From Alectoria sarmentosa (Eukaryota > Ascomycota > Lecanoromycetes > Lecanorales > Parmeliaceae): a stretch of 64,000 nt of DNA. The position numbers were made by a program, and so were the translations under genes. Within the stretch, counting starts at the first letter, position 1; every line of letters begins with the position of its first letter. The stretch lies in contig WOGZ01000050.1 of assembly GCA_009733775.1 (NCBI GenBank), positions 1 to 64,000 on the forward strand. The letters run 5' to 3'. The notes under the pieces were generated by a model. It searched no databases and was not told the origin of the DNA. It worked only from the letters and a program-made list of their open reading frames with translations. Shown piece by piece: positions 11,684 through 24,570 of the stretch.

Positions 11684-13157
11684 TATCGGGTATGCAATCT
11701 TGTTCTTGTTCCTGGTACTTGAGCTGCTGCAAAGTCTTCCAGGACTGTGGATTCCAACGATATCCACCCCATGGGAGCTTATTGAGATTGGGCCTGCAAA
11801 CGCCGGCGCCGCGGAGCAGGAGGGAGGTTTCTGAGGCAGTCTCAGCCGGCTGCGTCTGCTTGCTTATGAACAGAATATCACAATGAAGGATAAGTAGCCA
11901 AGGGAAGTACGTTAAGGTAAGGATTGAATACGGGATTCCTTGGGACAATGCACAGCCTGAATGGTTCCCTCAGTTCCCAAAAAGTGAGAGTGGCAGAGAT
12001 ATTTAAAGATTATCAATTGAAACGGGAGACGATTTACTCCAGCAGCAGAGAAGAAGATGAAATTGACAGAGAAAGGCAAGAAGGAAAAATATTCTGGAAT
12101 GTTGACACCGCGTATACTCTACACCGTACTCGTAGGCCTCCTAACAGCGCCCAGAAGAAAGAGTTGCCTTAAAAGTCCCGGCTCCACGGCCCACGGAGGA
12201 TGTACTCTACCCCCGGGCCCCCACCCCCTGAACCCACCTAGAAAGTGCCTAGAGTAGCTCCCGAGCTTGGCAGAATTGCAATTGATCGAATCTCTTTATT
12301 AATTACTAAGCGGCCAAGATGTTTCAATGGTCCTCTATCCCTCTTCCTCTTCCTCTTCCTCTTTTCCTCTATTCTTCTATTCTTCTATTTACTACGTATA
12401 ACCAGAATCACGTTCCCTTCTTACGCCATCTTACTCAATTCTCAGCTTCTCAAGACTTTGTAATGACTACATGTTACTTCAGAAAGTCGGCAATCACACA
12501 ATGAAATGCTCAAATGCTTGTCTTAATTCCGTTAGGATTGGACTGGACTATTCCAGTGGGATGATGACCCCGTTCGACATTAGAATCATCCATTCCTTCT
12601 ACAGAATGATTAAGACCTGGAGAATTTCGGATGTTCAATGAATCGACTTGATATATTCATTGAGCACTGCTACAGCTTGGTCTGATCGCGGCTGACACAA
12701 TCGATTTGACTGGTTACCACCAGATTCTGAGGCACGTCTGTATTCACTGATTGAACATATCTGCTCTACTTAAGTTCCCTTTTCGATTACCTCCATCTCC
12801 AAATGAAACATCCCACTTTCCCATCAATGTTATGTTGATGACTTGGCTTCCACGCCATGGGGCTGCAGAAACGCATTGCCGAATGCACAATCCCAAGGAT
12901 CGCACAGCCTTCTGGTTATTCGTGTTGGTAAGTAAAGCTTTGGGAGCTGGCGTGGTTATACACGCGTTTCATGTGCAAGTTTAGAGCCTTTTGACAAGGT
13001 TATTGTCGTTTTATGTCTCTTAGCCCCATTCCTACCAACACCCTGTCCTCCATCATATTCCCTTCCTATGGTCTTGTGCGTATGGAGATTTGGTGAACCT
13101 CGCGTGCTTTCTCTAAATTCCAAGAACTTCCTTGAAGATACTCCCTTGAAGATGCAA
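11684..13157. other. Intergenic between divergent carboxypeptidase and lectin genes
   Basis: About 1.5 kb holding both promoters. Contains a pyrimidine-rich repeat (about 12335-12390, CTCTTC then ATTCTTCT units) but no gene I can support. Confidence 0.5.
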
Positions 13158-14830
13158 ATGTCCGATCACGCGTACAGTGCCCTAGAAGTCGGGCAAGAAC
13201 TCAACCAAGGACAGGTTTATAGTACCTTGGAGATCGGGCAACAACCTGATCCGCCCAAGATTTACAGTACTTTGGAGTCTCGACAACCTGATTTTTCACT
13301 ATTCGATACATATAAGCAATCAACTAGCGTGATACCTCAACGTGAGATATTTGATGCTTTGCCCGAAACACCAAGCCACCTAGAGAGCGACAATCGTATT
13401 ACACTTGCCGGCAAAAATCGCGGCCAACGAAAGCGAGATCTCTGGATCCTCACAGTAGTAGGCATCATCGTGATAATTGCTGCTGCTGCGGTAGGTGGTG
13501 GTGTTGGAAGTACAAATCATCGCTCGATTAGCTCAGCTGCTTCGAGCTATCATGTGCTTTCGTCAACAACGACCAATATAAGCTCGTCGTCAGGCTTGTC
13601 TTCAAGAACTGTCTCTCGTGTCTCACTCCCGACCATGTCGACCGCGTCTTCTTTTCCCACGCCAACAGCTAAGCTGAAGACCACACTGCTCAATACCACA
13701 AACCTTGCCTCGCTCGTCTGGAATCTCAATGGTGTGACAGAATTATCAGACAGAAGACAACATGATTAGGGAGGTTGGGAAAAATGACACGAGGAACCAG
13801 TGGTATATATCCGGCCAATCGCATGGACCGGCGAAAAGTGGCTCGCCCATCGCAGCTTCCTACACCTGTCCTCCGGACTGGCGAACTGTAGGTGCTCCGA
13901 CTCACTGACCGCGATATGAGCTAATTCACTGTTCCCTGCGGCCCTTAGGAAATTGACTTATTTTACATTGCCGACAATGGTAGCATAATCTTTACAAATT
14001 TCGCACCGACAATCCAGTCATGGAGCCCAATCAGCCTCAGTGAGATCCCTGCGAATGGTCCAAACTTAGCTACACTCTGGTTTAGACACGATGGATGTAA
14101 CGGTTGCTCGAACGATCCAATGCTTGTGTGTCAGAATAGCGATGACAAGCTAGCACTGTACAACTCGAGCGCTAACACCGGACCTCAATCGATAACATTG
14201 GACGCCAATCCAATCACTGGAACAGGACTGGCTTTTAACATTGTGCCTGGACCAAACGGTACCGGAAATTTGCTTATATCCTATCAGACCGCTAACGAAG
14301 GACTGTGCTCAGCTCGCTTCAATGAATCCCAGGGCTGGGCTGTTAATGAAGGCAACCCTATCTCCGAGTTATCTACACAAGCTCCCCTCGCCGGCTTTAC
14401 CTGGAGTGCATCCGGAGCTGATTATTTGGACATGGTGAGCACAGGCCCAAGCGGTGCTACTGTCAATTACCTCAATTTCACGACCGGCGATTGGACCTCG
14501 GTGCAGAGTCCTCCAGTCTTGGCACAGGTCCAGAACTACTCCGCCATAGCTGCAAACGCCGCGTCACACGTGTATGCTTTCCAGGAAGGAAATGTGAAGG
14601 AATATCAACTTGCACCAGGTACGGCATGGTTCGGAAATTGTTTATCCTAGTATTTATCCGTTCCTGAGTCTCAAGACATGCTCCTGGGGTGAGATATATG
14701 TTTCGTCTTTGATACTGCTCTCAAGATCTGCCAAGTGACCTGATTTGCATTCTGATGGAGGAACGCTGACTCTGAGTGTCCGACAGATGGTGTCACTTGG
14801 TCGTACGTTGGCGATGTAGACACCTTTTGA
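13158..14830 (+). pseudogene. Membrane-anchored fucose-specific lectin (AAL-type) with a frameshift
   Basis: Exons about 13158-13887, 13949-14618 and 14787-14830 (introns of 61 and 168 nt with CTGAC branch sites). N-terminal cytosolic part has three YS(A/T)LE repeats, then one membrane helix (about residues 95-116, after RKRD), a Ser/Thr-rich stalk, and an extracellular domain with the repeated motifs of Aleuria aurantia-type fucose lectins (ASLVWN, YQTEDNMIREVG, SHGPAKSGSPIAA, TLWFRHDG, FNESQGW). The reading frame breaks between about 13738 and 13748: the frame through WNLNGVTE hits a TAG at 13767, while the lectin continues from TATCAG in another frame. Compared with family members a few codons are missing there. 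No normal intron bridges the break. Either an inactivated allele or a sequence error. The final exon restores a clean C-terminus (GVTWSYVGDV). Start at 13158 is chosen by family resemblance; Met at 13152 is possible. Confidence 0.75.
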
Positions 14831-15728
14831 GTTCGGCGCTAGAACCAGTGGGGTGGTATAGGAAGCAGCTCTGGACAGCTGTGTGTTGGAGATGGGTTCG
14901 CTGGCGGGTAGTGTGACTCAATTTGTCCATTGATATTCATTGCGATGGCGTTTGACAGAATAAAATCTGCGCGACTGTTGTTCAAACACTTCAATATCCT
15001 AGTTCGAAGAGCCCGGTCTTGATGAAGAGCTCTATTTCTCGTCTACTTGGGCCCATTCGTCACTTCAAGCGCCTAAGAAAAGGAAGAGACTTAGGATGCA
15101 CGAAGGTGATGGGAGGGTTTCTATTGCCAGACGAAGTAGGACCTGTGAACATCGACTATCTCCATCTTTGCATGTTACTGATATGCCTGTGTTCGTGTCT
15201 AGCAGGCCTAACCAGAGTGCTAGAAGGGGTTTGACTCGTACATGTACCCATCATGGTGGTGTTGTAAGGTGTGGAAGACAACCGAGAGGATATTTATTAT
15301 TATATGCGGGGAGATTTAGCACGTAAAGGTACACAATTTTATTTTGTCCTGCGCTCATGACTTTGGCTAGAGAATTCTATAATCACCTTAGTCGAGGAGA
15401 GTGATTCTTGCACGAAAAGTTCTGTGACCGATGCTGTCGTTGTCGAATCATAACAGTTGATAATCAGAAGATAAAGTACCTTAGCGACCCAAGCGTAAGA
15501 CTTAGTACCGTAGCTGTACCGTAGCACTACCGTAACAAATATATAACGGTCTCAAACAAAATAGCTGCCCATAGGCAGTTATAGAAAATAAACGTTATTA
15601 TTTATAATCGTTTTTTACAGACGATACCTTTCATCGATGATACGGAAGCATGATTAGTAAGCTGTAATTTTCATTTAGTGTCGGAATAGCGTCGGAACCG
15701 GGGAATGGAAGCTGCCCTGACCCCTACT
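14831..15728. other. Intergenic, transition to AT-rich island
   Basis: No gene recognised. From about 15,480 the sequence becomes AT-richer with TAACGG/CCGTAAC words, a transition into the retrotransposon island. Confidence 0.5.
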
Positions 15729-15871
15729 AATTATGATGGGAACCAGTGTGGTGTGGGTAGCAAGAGATGTAGATTTTCTATGAAGCCTGCTGCAGCTAGG
15801 TATGTATCTCATCAAGCCAAGGCGCTATGCTATATAAGGCTACTGCTAAAGGCTTCGCGCCTTTTAATTCT
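15729..15871 (+). repeat. 143-bp direct repeat, left copy
   Basis: Nearly identical to 32182-32324 in the same orientation, with no indels; the seven differences I see are all C/T transitions. Both copies keep an open frame containing NYDGNQCGVGSKRCRF. The two copies bracket the whole retrotransposon island, 16.45 kb apart. Origin unknown: terminal repeats of an outer element, or two pieces of one duplicated gene. Confidence 0.93.
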
Positions 15872-16789
15872 TCTCATAATAACAAGATCGGAGCCTCAGC
15901 GATTATATCAGAAGAAACAGAAGTTTTATGCAAATCGAAGCAAAACCTGTTTGTAACAGACTCTGTTTGAAAACATCAATCGTAAGCGTACTCATGAAAG
16001 ATGTTGTCAGAATGTGTTTTTGTAATCAAATAGTTCCATAGCACAGGTCGTTTGTTAAAGCCTTCCGCAATAACCCTCCTTTAGATTAATATGAACCCCG
16101 AGTCTTCGATTCATAACACGTCGAATCAAATAACACGGCAAGTTTCATAGACGAGAAAGAACGTAATACGATCTGTCAGAGAAGTCTTCAATGAAGTTAT
16201 AGGTCTCGAATCAAGGAAGCCTTTTGCGAGATTTTTTTATGATTTGTTATTGAAATAACAAAAAGGGTGCTTGATCTACGAGATAACTTATATAAAATGT
16301 AAATAATTTTAAATAATTATTATGAAATGTATCTCATATCCTTCTTTTATTTAATTGTCGTAAAATAAAAAATAAATTATGAGTATTTTCATAATCAAAT
16401 ATCTAAAATGATTTTTTTCATTATAATATAAATTTCTCCGATTTTTCTTAATAAAGTATAACGAGATCGTCGAAATAATATATCATATAAAAGATGCTTT
16501 TGTTATAACGTGTTGTTATATTCTTCTTTTATCGTTATATTATAATCTTTATAATATTATATATTTCTACTCGATGTTTTAAATAAATATAAATTTCATA
16601 ATTATGAAATTCTTGTTTTTGCAATTGAATAATTTAAATATAAATGTTTTAACTTAACAAAATTTTCAATATAATAATAATCGTCGAAGTTTTTAATAAA
16701 AAATTTAACACAATGCTTTTAAATGATAAATTAAAATAATTAATAATTCGTGAATTAATTAAATTATTTATCTTTGTTAGATTAAAATC

Positions 16790-17128
16790 TCATTTCTTCT
16801 TTAATTTACGAATGATTTTTTTCAAAATACGATTTATGATTTCAATTATGTTAATCGATTTGTGAAATGTTAACGAATTATAATTAATCATTATTTTTTC
16901 GTTATTTAAAAAATCACGAAGCTCTTTATCGAAATAATAATTTAAATCGATATAAAATGTATAAGATTTTTGATATGTGATAAAAAAGCGTCTTAAGCAT
17001 CGAATAACGTTTTCGATATTATTATTTTTATAAACGAATAACACATTAAAACGAGATATATAATAATTAAGATTAAAAATATATTTATTATCAATCGTGA
17101 TAATGCTAAAGAAGCTTATAAAATTCAT
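16790..17128 (-). pseudogene. Ty3/gypsy integrase core relic (left gypsy element)
   Basis: A 112-codon frame retains the spacing of a retroviral-type integrase core: an Asp in FYIDLNYYFD, then ELRDFLNNEKI, a Tyr-rich turn, and a terminal INRILKK segment where the conserved Glu is expected. RIP-type changes have replaced many residues, so the DDE triad is not intact. It lies downstream of the RNase H remnant on the same strand, the normal gypsy order RNase H then integrase. Confidence 0.7.
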
Positions 17129-17816
17129 TTTTATTAATTAAAATAAATAAATAATTATTATGAAATAAAGCGATTATGATCGTATAATAAAATTATATTA
17201 AGCACAAATTAAACACCCTTTAATGTAACGTTTTACATCACGAATTTATTCAAATTAATAACATAAATTTCGAAGACGTGTTATAATATTTGTTTTAATT
17301 TAATGTTTATTTTGATTATGTGCTTTTATAAACATTAAAAATATCTTAAATTTTAATATATAAAATAAGTAGGTTTTCGAGTTGCTATAATAAGTTTATA
17401 AGATATTATTATAAATACGATAATTGAATGCTTTGCGTAAGAATATAATAATAAAAAAACCTTTATATTGATTTGAAAACAAATAATATATCTTTTCAAA
17501 TCATAAAGAGCTGCGATAGATTTCGTTTCAAGATGATATAATTACAGAAAATGCGAAGATCGAAATATTAAAAAGAGTATCGTTGATAACGATTTCGTCT
17601 TTTTCGAAATTAACAAAGATGTTGAAAAAAGCTTTATAACCTTTTTTATTATTCTTTTATATTCATTTTAAATTCTCTTAAACGAGTTTTTTTCGCAATT
17701 TTTAAAGTTTTATTGCATTTCGTATCGAATAAAATACGAGATAAAGCATTTGTTATCTTGTTTTTATGATTTAATATATATGTGATTTCGATATTAAAAC
17801 GTCTCAATTAATTAGC

Positions 17817-18035
17817 TCAATGTTCGTAAATTTCTTTATATATATTAAAACTTAGAAAATACGTAAACGATTTATAATCGATATATATTATAATAATATA
17901 ATAAAAATGTTTATATAAATAATCGTATTTTTTAATAAATTTTATAATAATATACAATTCTCGCTTATAAATAAAATATTTATGACAAATTAAAACGAAC
18001 GTAAATAAATCGTAAATAATAAACATTTTTATCAA
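17817..18035 (-). pseudogene. Ty3/gypsy RNase H relic (left gypsy element)
   Basis: A 72-codon frame contains KRELYIIIKFIKKYDYL and then IIYIDYKSFTYFLSFN, matching the RNase H part of gypsy polymerases (ELYAIV..., TDHKPLTYF-type motif) after removal of obvious transition changes. Reverse transcriptase should lie just upstream, 18.1-19.3 kb on the minus strand, but is too mutated for me to delimit. LTRs of this element were not found. Confidence 0.7.
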
Positions 18036-19289
18036 AATAAGGTTTTTATCGAAGACTTTTATAAATGCAATTTATTGAAATTGTATAATAATAAAATCTC
18101 TCGTAAAGTTTAATATATTAATATAAAAATGAATAATCAAATTATAATCGATTTTATATATGCTTATCTTAATAACATATTTGATTTTTAAAATCTTAAA
18201 CGACAATTTCTTTATTAAAACTTATTTTCAATTTATTTTTTTCGTGAATTTAATAAATGATTTTGAGACTTTAACGAAGTTCTTAATTTATCGACGAATG
18301 ATATTAATTATTTTTAAAAAATTATATATCTCAAATTAATTTGAAAGCATCGATTATATGATAATCTTTTTGATTTTGTTTTTAAATATAATAATTAAAT
18401 TATTTATATAATGCGTGACATTAAAGATTTTAATATTTTCGATAAACAATTATAATTTGATAAATGAAAGTTGAAATTTAATTCATTTAATCTTTAATAA
18501 AAAGTGTTATCGTAAAAAATCGTAATATTTTTAAAAGTTAAAAAAATTATCAAATAAATCATTCGTATAAAACGTTAATATCGATAAATGTTCGTGATTA
18601 ATAAAGTGTAAAAAGAATAATTCATTATGCGAGAGTGATAAAACTTTGAATATTCGATATTTTAATTCAATTATGATAAAGTTTATCGATTTAAATTTTT
18701 ACTATATACGAATTGATTGTAATTATTCGATGTTTAATATAATAAAGGCGAAATAATAATGATTTTTAAGATGTAATTTTATGATGTGATATGCATATTT
18801 AAGATTCGTTGCGAATAGAAGTTTATAACGAAAATCTAAAAAATTATTGTGAATTTTTGAATTTAACTTTATATATGTATCAAGCAGATTTTTTTTGATT
18901 TTTAAATAATCAAATATAATGCGTAATTCATTTTATGATATTAAATTATCGATTTTATTTATTATCATAACACGAGCATTTCATTATGAAAACCTTTTAT
19001 TAATAATTTTTATAAGCTCGTAAATGCCTTTATTAAGATCTTTTTAAATGATTTTTTAAAGTTATTATTCGATATATATAAATTATCGCTTTTGATATAT
19101 ATTTAAAATAGATTTAATATTAAACGTGATACGTACGCGATGTGTGATTAAATTAATATATAATAAATCTGTTAAATTCGTATTATTAAAATAACGATAA
19201 TGATATAATAAAATAAGCATTTAATAACGTGTTATTTATATAAAAATAAGCGAATTAAGCGTAAAATCAATTTTATTAACTTAAACTTT

Positions 19290-19453
19290 TATCACGAAAT
19301 CAATAATAAGTGACTTATAAATCTAATGTAGTGATATTCTATGTAGAAATCTATGTGCCTGCAAAGCGAATATGTATATGTGATGTCAAGGCCGCATTAG
19401 GCGCATTAGCCTTATCTTATCAGATCTTTCAAATTTTATGACATATCATGACA
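19290..19453. repeat. LTR, left copy of short element
   Basis: 164 bp, the less mutated copy (keeps CAAGGCCGCATTAGGCGCAT). All differences from the right copy are transitions and there are no indels. Confidence 0.9.
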
Positions 19454-21043
19454 AGTGCTCACAAAAAATAGAAAAAGTCATGTTTTTATGATCAAGTGGT
19501 GGCGACAGCGAGGTAGCGGCAGTGAGGTGAATTTGATAATATTGTGTCTTATTAAGCTGGGGTAGATCATTGCATGCATGTAAAGTGAGAATAATAATCG
19601 AAAATTAGTACTTTTAAAGCCGCATTCTTCGATCGCAATTTTGATGAATATGGATCCTTCAAATTCTTTCATTCATAAAAGCAGTCGAATAACATTATGT
19701 TCGAGGTTTAATCGGACCAGACATTGATTTAACGCCTTTTTTCCAGGGTTAGTGATAGTGCGTGTATCCTTCATGAGTGCATCTGTGATCCTCGTCTGCA
19801 GAGGCTTAATGAACCATGGCCTCGTTTTCTTCATTGTCATGTGTATTGTCATAGCGATGTGGTGTATACATTAAAGAGTGGTTTGTAGATATCGTATGAT
19901 AGCTGTTTGTGAATGGATTATAGATTCAATCCTTCTTTTCTTCACCCCAATAAATTTATTACTATTGTGATTTAACCGAATATGATTATTACGAAGGTTT
20001 CGGTGAATATAATTACTGCGGAGGTCTTGTAAATGAACGATATTGCTATTAAGATTGTTATTTATATAATTATAAATCGAATAAACGTAGTTTCAAAGCA
20101 GATGTAGCATAAATTTAATATTAAATCTCTTGTCGCAATTGTATTTGTTTTATGAATTGTGTAAAATCTTTAAGTGAATTTAAGTTTCGCTATAAACTTA
20201 ATTCGAAATAATGAAAGATTGTTATAAGATCGTTTTGTTAATTTCATTTAAAACCTTTCGTGATTCTCATAATGTCTTAAATGTAAACGATAACGTTTTT
20301 CTTATTAAATGCATCTTTTCGTATATATTAACATGTTTTCAATTAAGTCATAAGTTTAAAATGATTAAATTCAAATCTTTCGATAAGTGTCTGACATTAT
20401 AAATTCAATAACGCATTCATATTAAAAGCTCATTTAATGACGTTTAATAACTCATAATGATATTAATTGAATGCGGTGTTCTTAAGTAATGTTATCAAGT
20501 TAATTTATATTAATTTGATTCTTTTATTTATAATTATGCTAGATAAACGATTTATAAATGTATACACATCGTTAATATTATCAAAATATTCGATATTCTT
20601 AAATCTTCATCGCTTATCTTTTTAAATGATAATTAATTAAGTGAATTGCGATTGCGGAGTAAACGAATCAAGCGAAATAAATATAATAAATCTAAATATA
20701 ACCTTTATGATATTTATTCGAATAATTAAAGTTTTTATCATATTCATTAATTAATCGATTTTTGCATTCGTAAATAATGTGAGAGTGATGTTTAATAGAC
20801 TAAGCTGATTGAATAAACCTAATTGATTAATGTTTTATTACTGTTTCTGATTTTTAATAAATGAAGTTATTATAATATCGACAAGTCTATTAAAAGAATC
20901 GATTTAAACGATGTGTTAAAAGATATTCGATGATAACGAATATATAAGAGATTCGACTTAAAGCGTTATATTATTAAATTTTGATATAGACTTTGCATAT
21001 AACGTTTAAATAAACATTTGATATATAAATGTTGTTATTATTC

Positions 21044-21207
21044 TGTCACGAAATCAATAATGAGTGACTTATAAATTTGATGTGATGATATTTTATGTAG
21101 AAATCTATGTGCCTGCAAAGCGAATATGTATATGTGATATTAAGGTCGCATTAAACGCACTAGTTTTATTTTATTAAATCTTTTAGATTTTATAACATAT
21201 CATAACA
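21044..21207. repeat. LTR, right copy of short element
   Basis: 164 bp, starts TGTCACG and ends ATAACA. More C-to-T and G-to-A changes than the left copy. Confidence 0.9.
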
Positions 21208-21212
21208 ACTTT

Positions 21213-23808
21213 AAAAATAATAAGATTAACATTTAAAAATATGAATAATTTTAAAATAAGCTTGTTAGAGTAAATAGATCTTGCAATATAATTCTTTATA
21301 TTAATTTAAAAAACATATAAATAACGAGATGAATCGAATATATTAAGAGAGTTAATAAATTATCTCGATTTAATTATAATAATTGCGTTTGATTAATCGA
21401 TTGAAAAGTAGTTGCGAAAGACTTCAAATGCCTTGATGAAAGTTTTTTATAAAACGATTTATTGAAATAACATAGATTGTAATAATATAAATTTAATTAA
21501 TTTCGCGTCGTGCTGAGAACTTAGCGAAAAAACGAGTTTTCGACATTTTTAATATTATTATTTTTATTAAATGAAAATTTAAAAAAGAAAGGCTTATTAT
21601 TAAATTCAACGATTTCGATTTTTATTATAATAGATTTCGAATATATGAGAAAATTATAATTCTTATAGAAAACAAGTTTCAAATCGATAATTTATTTAAC
21701 GCTCTCATTAATAACTTTATCTTTTATGAATATGATAAATAAACGAATAAAGATGAATGTATTTATCGAATATAATTATAATATATCAAAAATTAAACTT
21801 AAATACTCGATTTCTTTTATAATAATAATGTTAAATAATTTAAATATTATAAAGTAATAAATGTTTCGCATAATGCCCTCAATTATTAAATATAATCAAA
21901 TTCAATAATGTAACACAATTTCGCGATGATTAATAATGCGTATAAATAATTTTTTAAAATCAACTTTTTTTTAAAAAGCGAAGGGATAAACTTAAATATC
22001 GAATAAAATCGATAAATATGATATTTATGTCAGATTTTTAATCTGTTTAAATATTCTTTTTTTTAAATATAATAATAATATTATTAAATTTATAAACGAT
22101 AATCTTAATGTAAAAGGTTTTTTTAAATGTTATTATAATAAATAATAAACGTGTATATTTCTCGACTTATATTAAGATAATGTTAAAGATTATTTTTATC
22201 AATTAAAATGAAAAAGATTATAAAAAGAATTGTGAAAAAGATTATTATAAAGAATTTTAATTTAAATAAATTTGAGACTTTTGCACATCGTCATTCATCG
22301 TAAATTAATAAAGTTGTTATAAATTAAACATTATGTATATAAACATCGATTGTGATATTTATTGCATTAATTAAAAAGTAAATTGTGATTATTATTATTA
22401 TTATTGTTGTTGTTGCTATTGAATTATTTAAAATTCAAAAATCTTTAATGAACGCTTTTTAATAATTTTTATATATAAACGTTTAAGTTTTTTGCACATT
22501 ATAGGTGATTATGTTATTAAATTCATTCAAATCATATTTATTTTATTATTTTTCAAGATTTGACGTATTAAAATAACAGAATTAAAGATGTTAAAACTTT
22601 CATTAAATAAATTTATCAAAAGCTGTGATTCGGCTCTTTTATCAACACGCTTTTTATTTTTTCGTTTAAAATATTTTTTCTCGTTTTATTGAGCGGTTGC
22701 GAAAGATTATTATAAAAATATTTGAAATTAATATAATTGAGCTTTAAAAAGAGGCTCTTAATTCGTAATAATAAAGAATTATTATAAAGCAACTTGCATA
22801 AATGAAATAAATGATTATGAAAATTGTTATGAAATAATAAGTATAGACGATTGAGATCGTGATTTTAATTGCTTATCTTATTTTCGTGAAAAAAGATCAA
22901 GTTTTTCAATATTTTTCACATAAGTTCGCTTGTTCGAGTCAAATCCCTTTTCGAAATTTATTTAAATAATTTTAAATTTAATAATATTAACAATAATCAA
23001 CTTTGTTATTTCAAAGTGAATTGAATTAACGTTTAATAATATCGAAAAAATTAAGAATAACGTGTACGTCAAAAAAGAATTCGAATTGTTTTTATAAAAC
23101 GAAATAATGTTATTATAATTATTGAAGTTTATTGTAATTGCATAATTGATTTGAGATTATATATTATTAAATATAATGTTTTTGAAATAAACTTGCTTTC
23201 AAAAAAGTAACATTTTATTTATACAATTTTTAAAAATATAATTTAAATAATCGCATTTAATGTATAAACGATTATTAATTTTGATGTTAAAAAGTTTCGT
23301 ATCATTAATAAATGAATTATTCGAAGTTTTTGATTAAATAAATTTTTCGATAAGACTTAATGATACGAACGTGAATGATTTTACGAAAACGATTAATTAT
23401 GAGAAAAAGGTTTTTGATTTACATGATTTAAATTGAATATTAAAGATCTTTATGATGATAAAGATAATGCTTATATAAGTGTTTTAAATTAATATAAAGA
23501 TATTGATTAATAAGCATAATAATCGTTACGATTTTATGATTATTTATGATTATAAATTTTTATATAATAAGAAACAAATAAAGCATCGATTTTTATTTTA
23601 AACATATTTCGTTTTATTATCTTTTTATAAAATTAAAACTCATTATTCTTAATTTTATTTTCATAAAAAATTTTAATTTTAACATTAATTTGATAAATGA
23701 ATTTAATTATATCATAAAGCTTTTTTAAAAAACGATTTAATGAATTTATATATTTAACACATTTACGCTTAATCGAAGAATTTAAGATTTTTTAAATTTA
23801 ATTATTAA
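21213..23808. other. AT-rich sequence between the two LTR elements
   Basis: Probably part of an older element into which the flanking elements inserted, possibly the gypsy relic at 16.8-18.0 kb. Includes an ATT/GTT triplet run near 22,390-22,420. No domain recognised. Confidence 0.4.
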
Positions 23809-23813
23809 GAAAA

Positions 23814-23962
23814 TGATATGAAAGTACGTTCTGAAATCTGATGGGTGAAAGATTGATTGATTTCTTAGCTAGAAATTTGCTTTCTAAGTATATGGTTTAT
23901 CAAGCCACTTATTAAGCGATCTCTTGCCTTGGCAAGGTCTGTTGATCGCCGATATCATATCA
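23814..23962 (-). repeat. LTR (3' copy) of gypsy element
   Basis: 149 bp bounded by the inverted hexamers TGATAT and ATATCA. Differs from the other copy only by transitions; less RIP-mutated. Confidence 0.9.
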
Positions 23963-24570
23963 GATGTCAACAAAAGAATCAAAGGCAGCGTCCTCGTTGT
24001 CGTGAGATACAAATAATTTAAGCAAATTCTTTTTTCGCAATAAATACATGTAGCAAACAGAATAAGCAAGATAATCCGTACGCAAACATCTTCTCATCGG
24101 CATGATCCTTGACTTTGGATTCCCTTGCATATCTGTCGATCGTTGCACGGTCGATAAACAAGTTCCTCTGTCAACAAAGTCGTGGAATCATGATCCGAAT
24201 ATGATAGCAGGCGTTGGCATAATGACGAGTTGACGAGACATTCCGATTGCTGTCTCGAGCGGATTCTTGAGACGTTTCGAAATAGATGTCGTCGTAACAA
24301 GGATTATAACTTGAAAATATTCGATCCGTGCAGCGGGAACGCGATTTTCGAAAATGCGATTCTCAAAAACGCGATTCCGCAATTCTCAAATCTGAGATTT
24401 CGTCGAAATTGTTTTGATAGATTTTCGAGATGCTTATGAAAGAAATTTCTTCGCTTTTAAAACGATCTTTAAAAGGGAATTCCTTGCTCTCATAATGGTA
24501 ATATTGCGATGTTCATCTCTTGTCGATGTAAATCTCGGGACGTGTGTTCCTTTATAATCGACGACGAGAT
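23963..24570. other. Less mutated 3' end of gypsy element
   Basis: Noticeably higher GC than the rest of the island, with CG and GAC words retained. Short frames on both strands; none recognised. Confidence 0.5.

Larger units (their letters stand above)
19290..21207. mobile_element. Short LTR retroelement, 1,918 bp, with ACTTT target duplication
   Basis: Two 164-bp LTRs (19290-19453 and 21044-21207) flank 1,590 bp. The right LTR begins TGTCACG and ends AACA; the left begins TATCACG (G-to-A) and ends GACA. Direct 5-bp target duplications ACTTT lie at 19285-19289 and 21208-21212. The interior is too short for a complete gag-pol and holds no recognisable domain, so this is a non-autonomous or internally deleted element. 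Strand is not determined. Confidence 0.9.

Noticed and set aside
3062..14779. 17-bp word GGAACGCTGACTCTGAG present at about 3062 and 14762
   Set aside because: The second copy is the branch-site region of the last lectin intron; flanks are not similar and one 17-bp match in 64 kb can arise by chance.
19290..21207. Repeats within the island as a CRISPR or satellite array
   Set aside because: Each repeat occurs only twice, at the ends of elements with target duplications, which fits LTRs and not arrays.
22930..22960. GTTCGAGTCAAATCCC resembling a tRNA T-loop
   Set aside because: No matching acceptor, D-arm or anticodon stem can be built around it, and it lies in RIP-mutated sequence.
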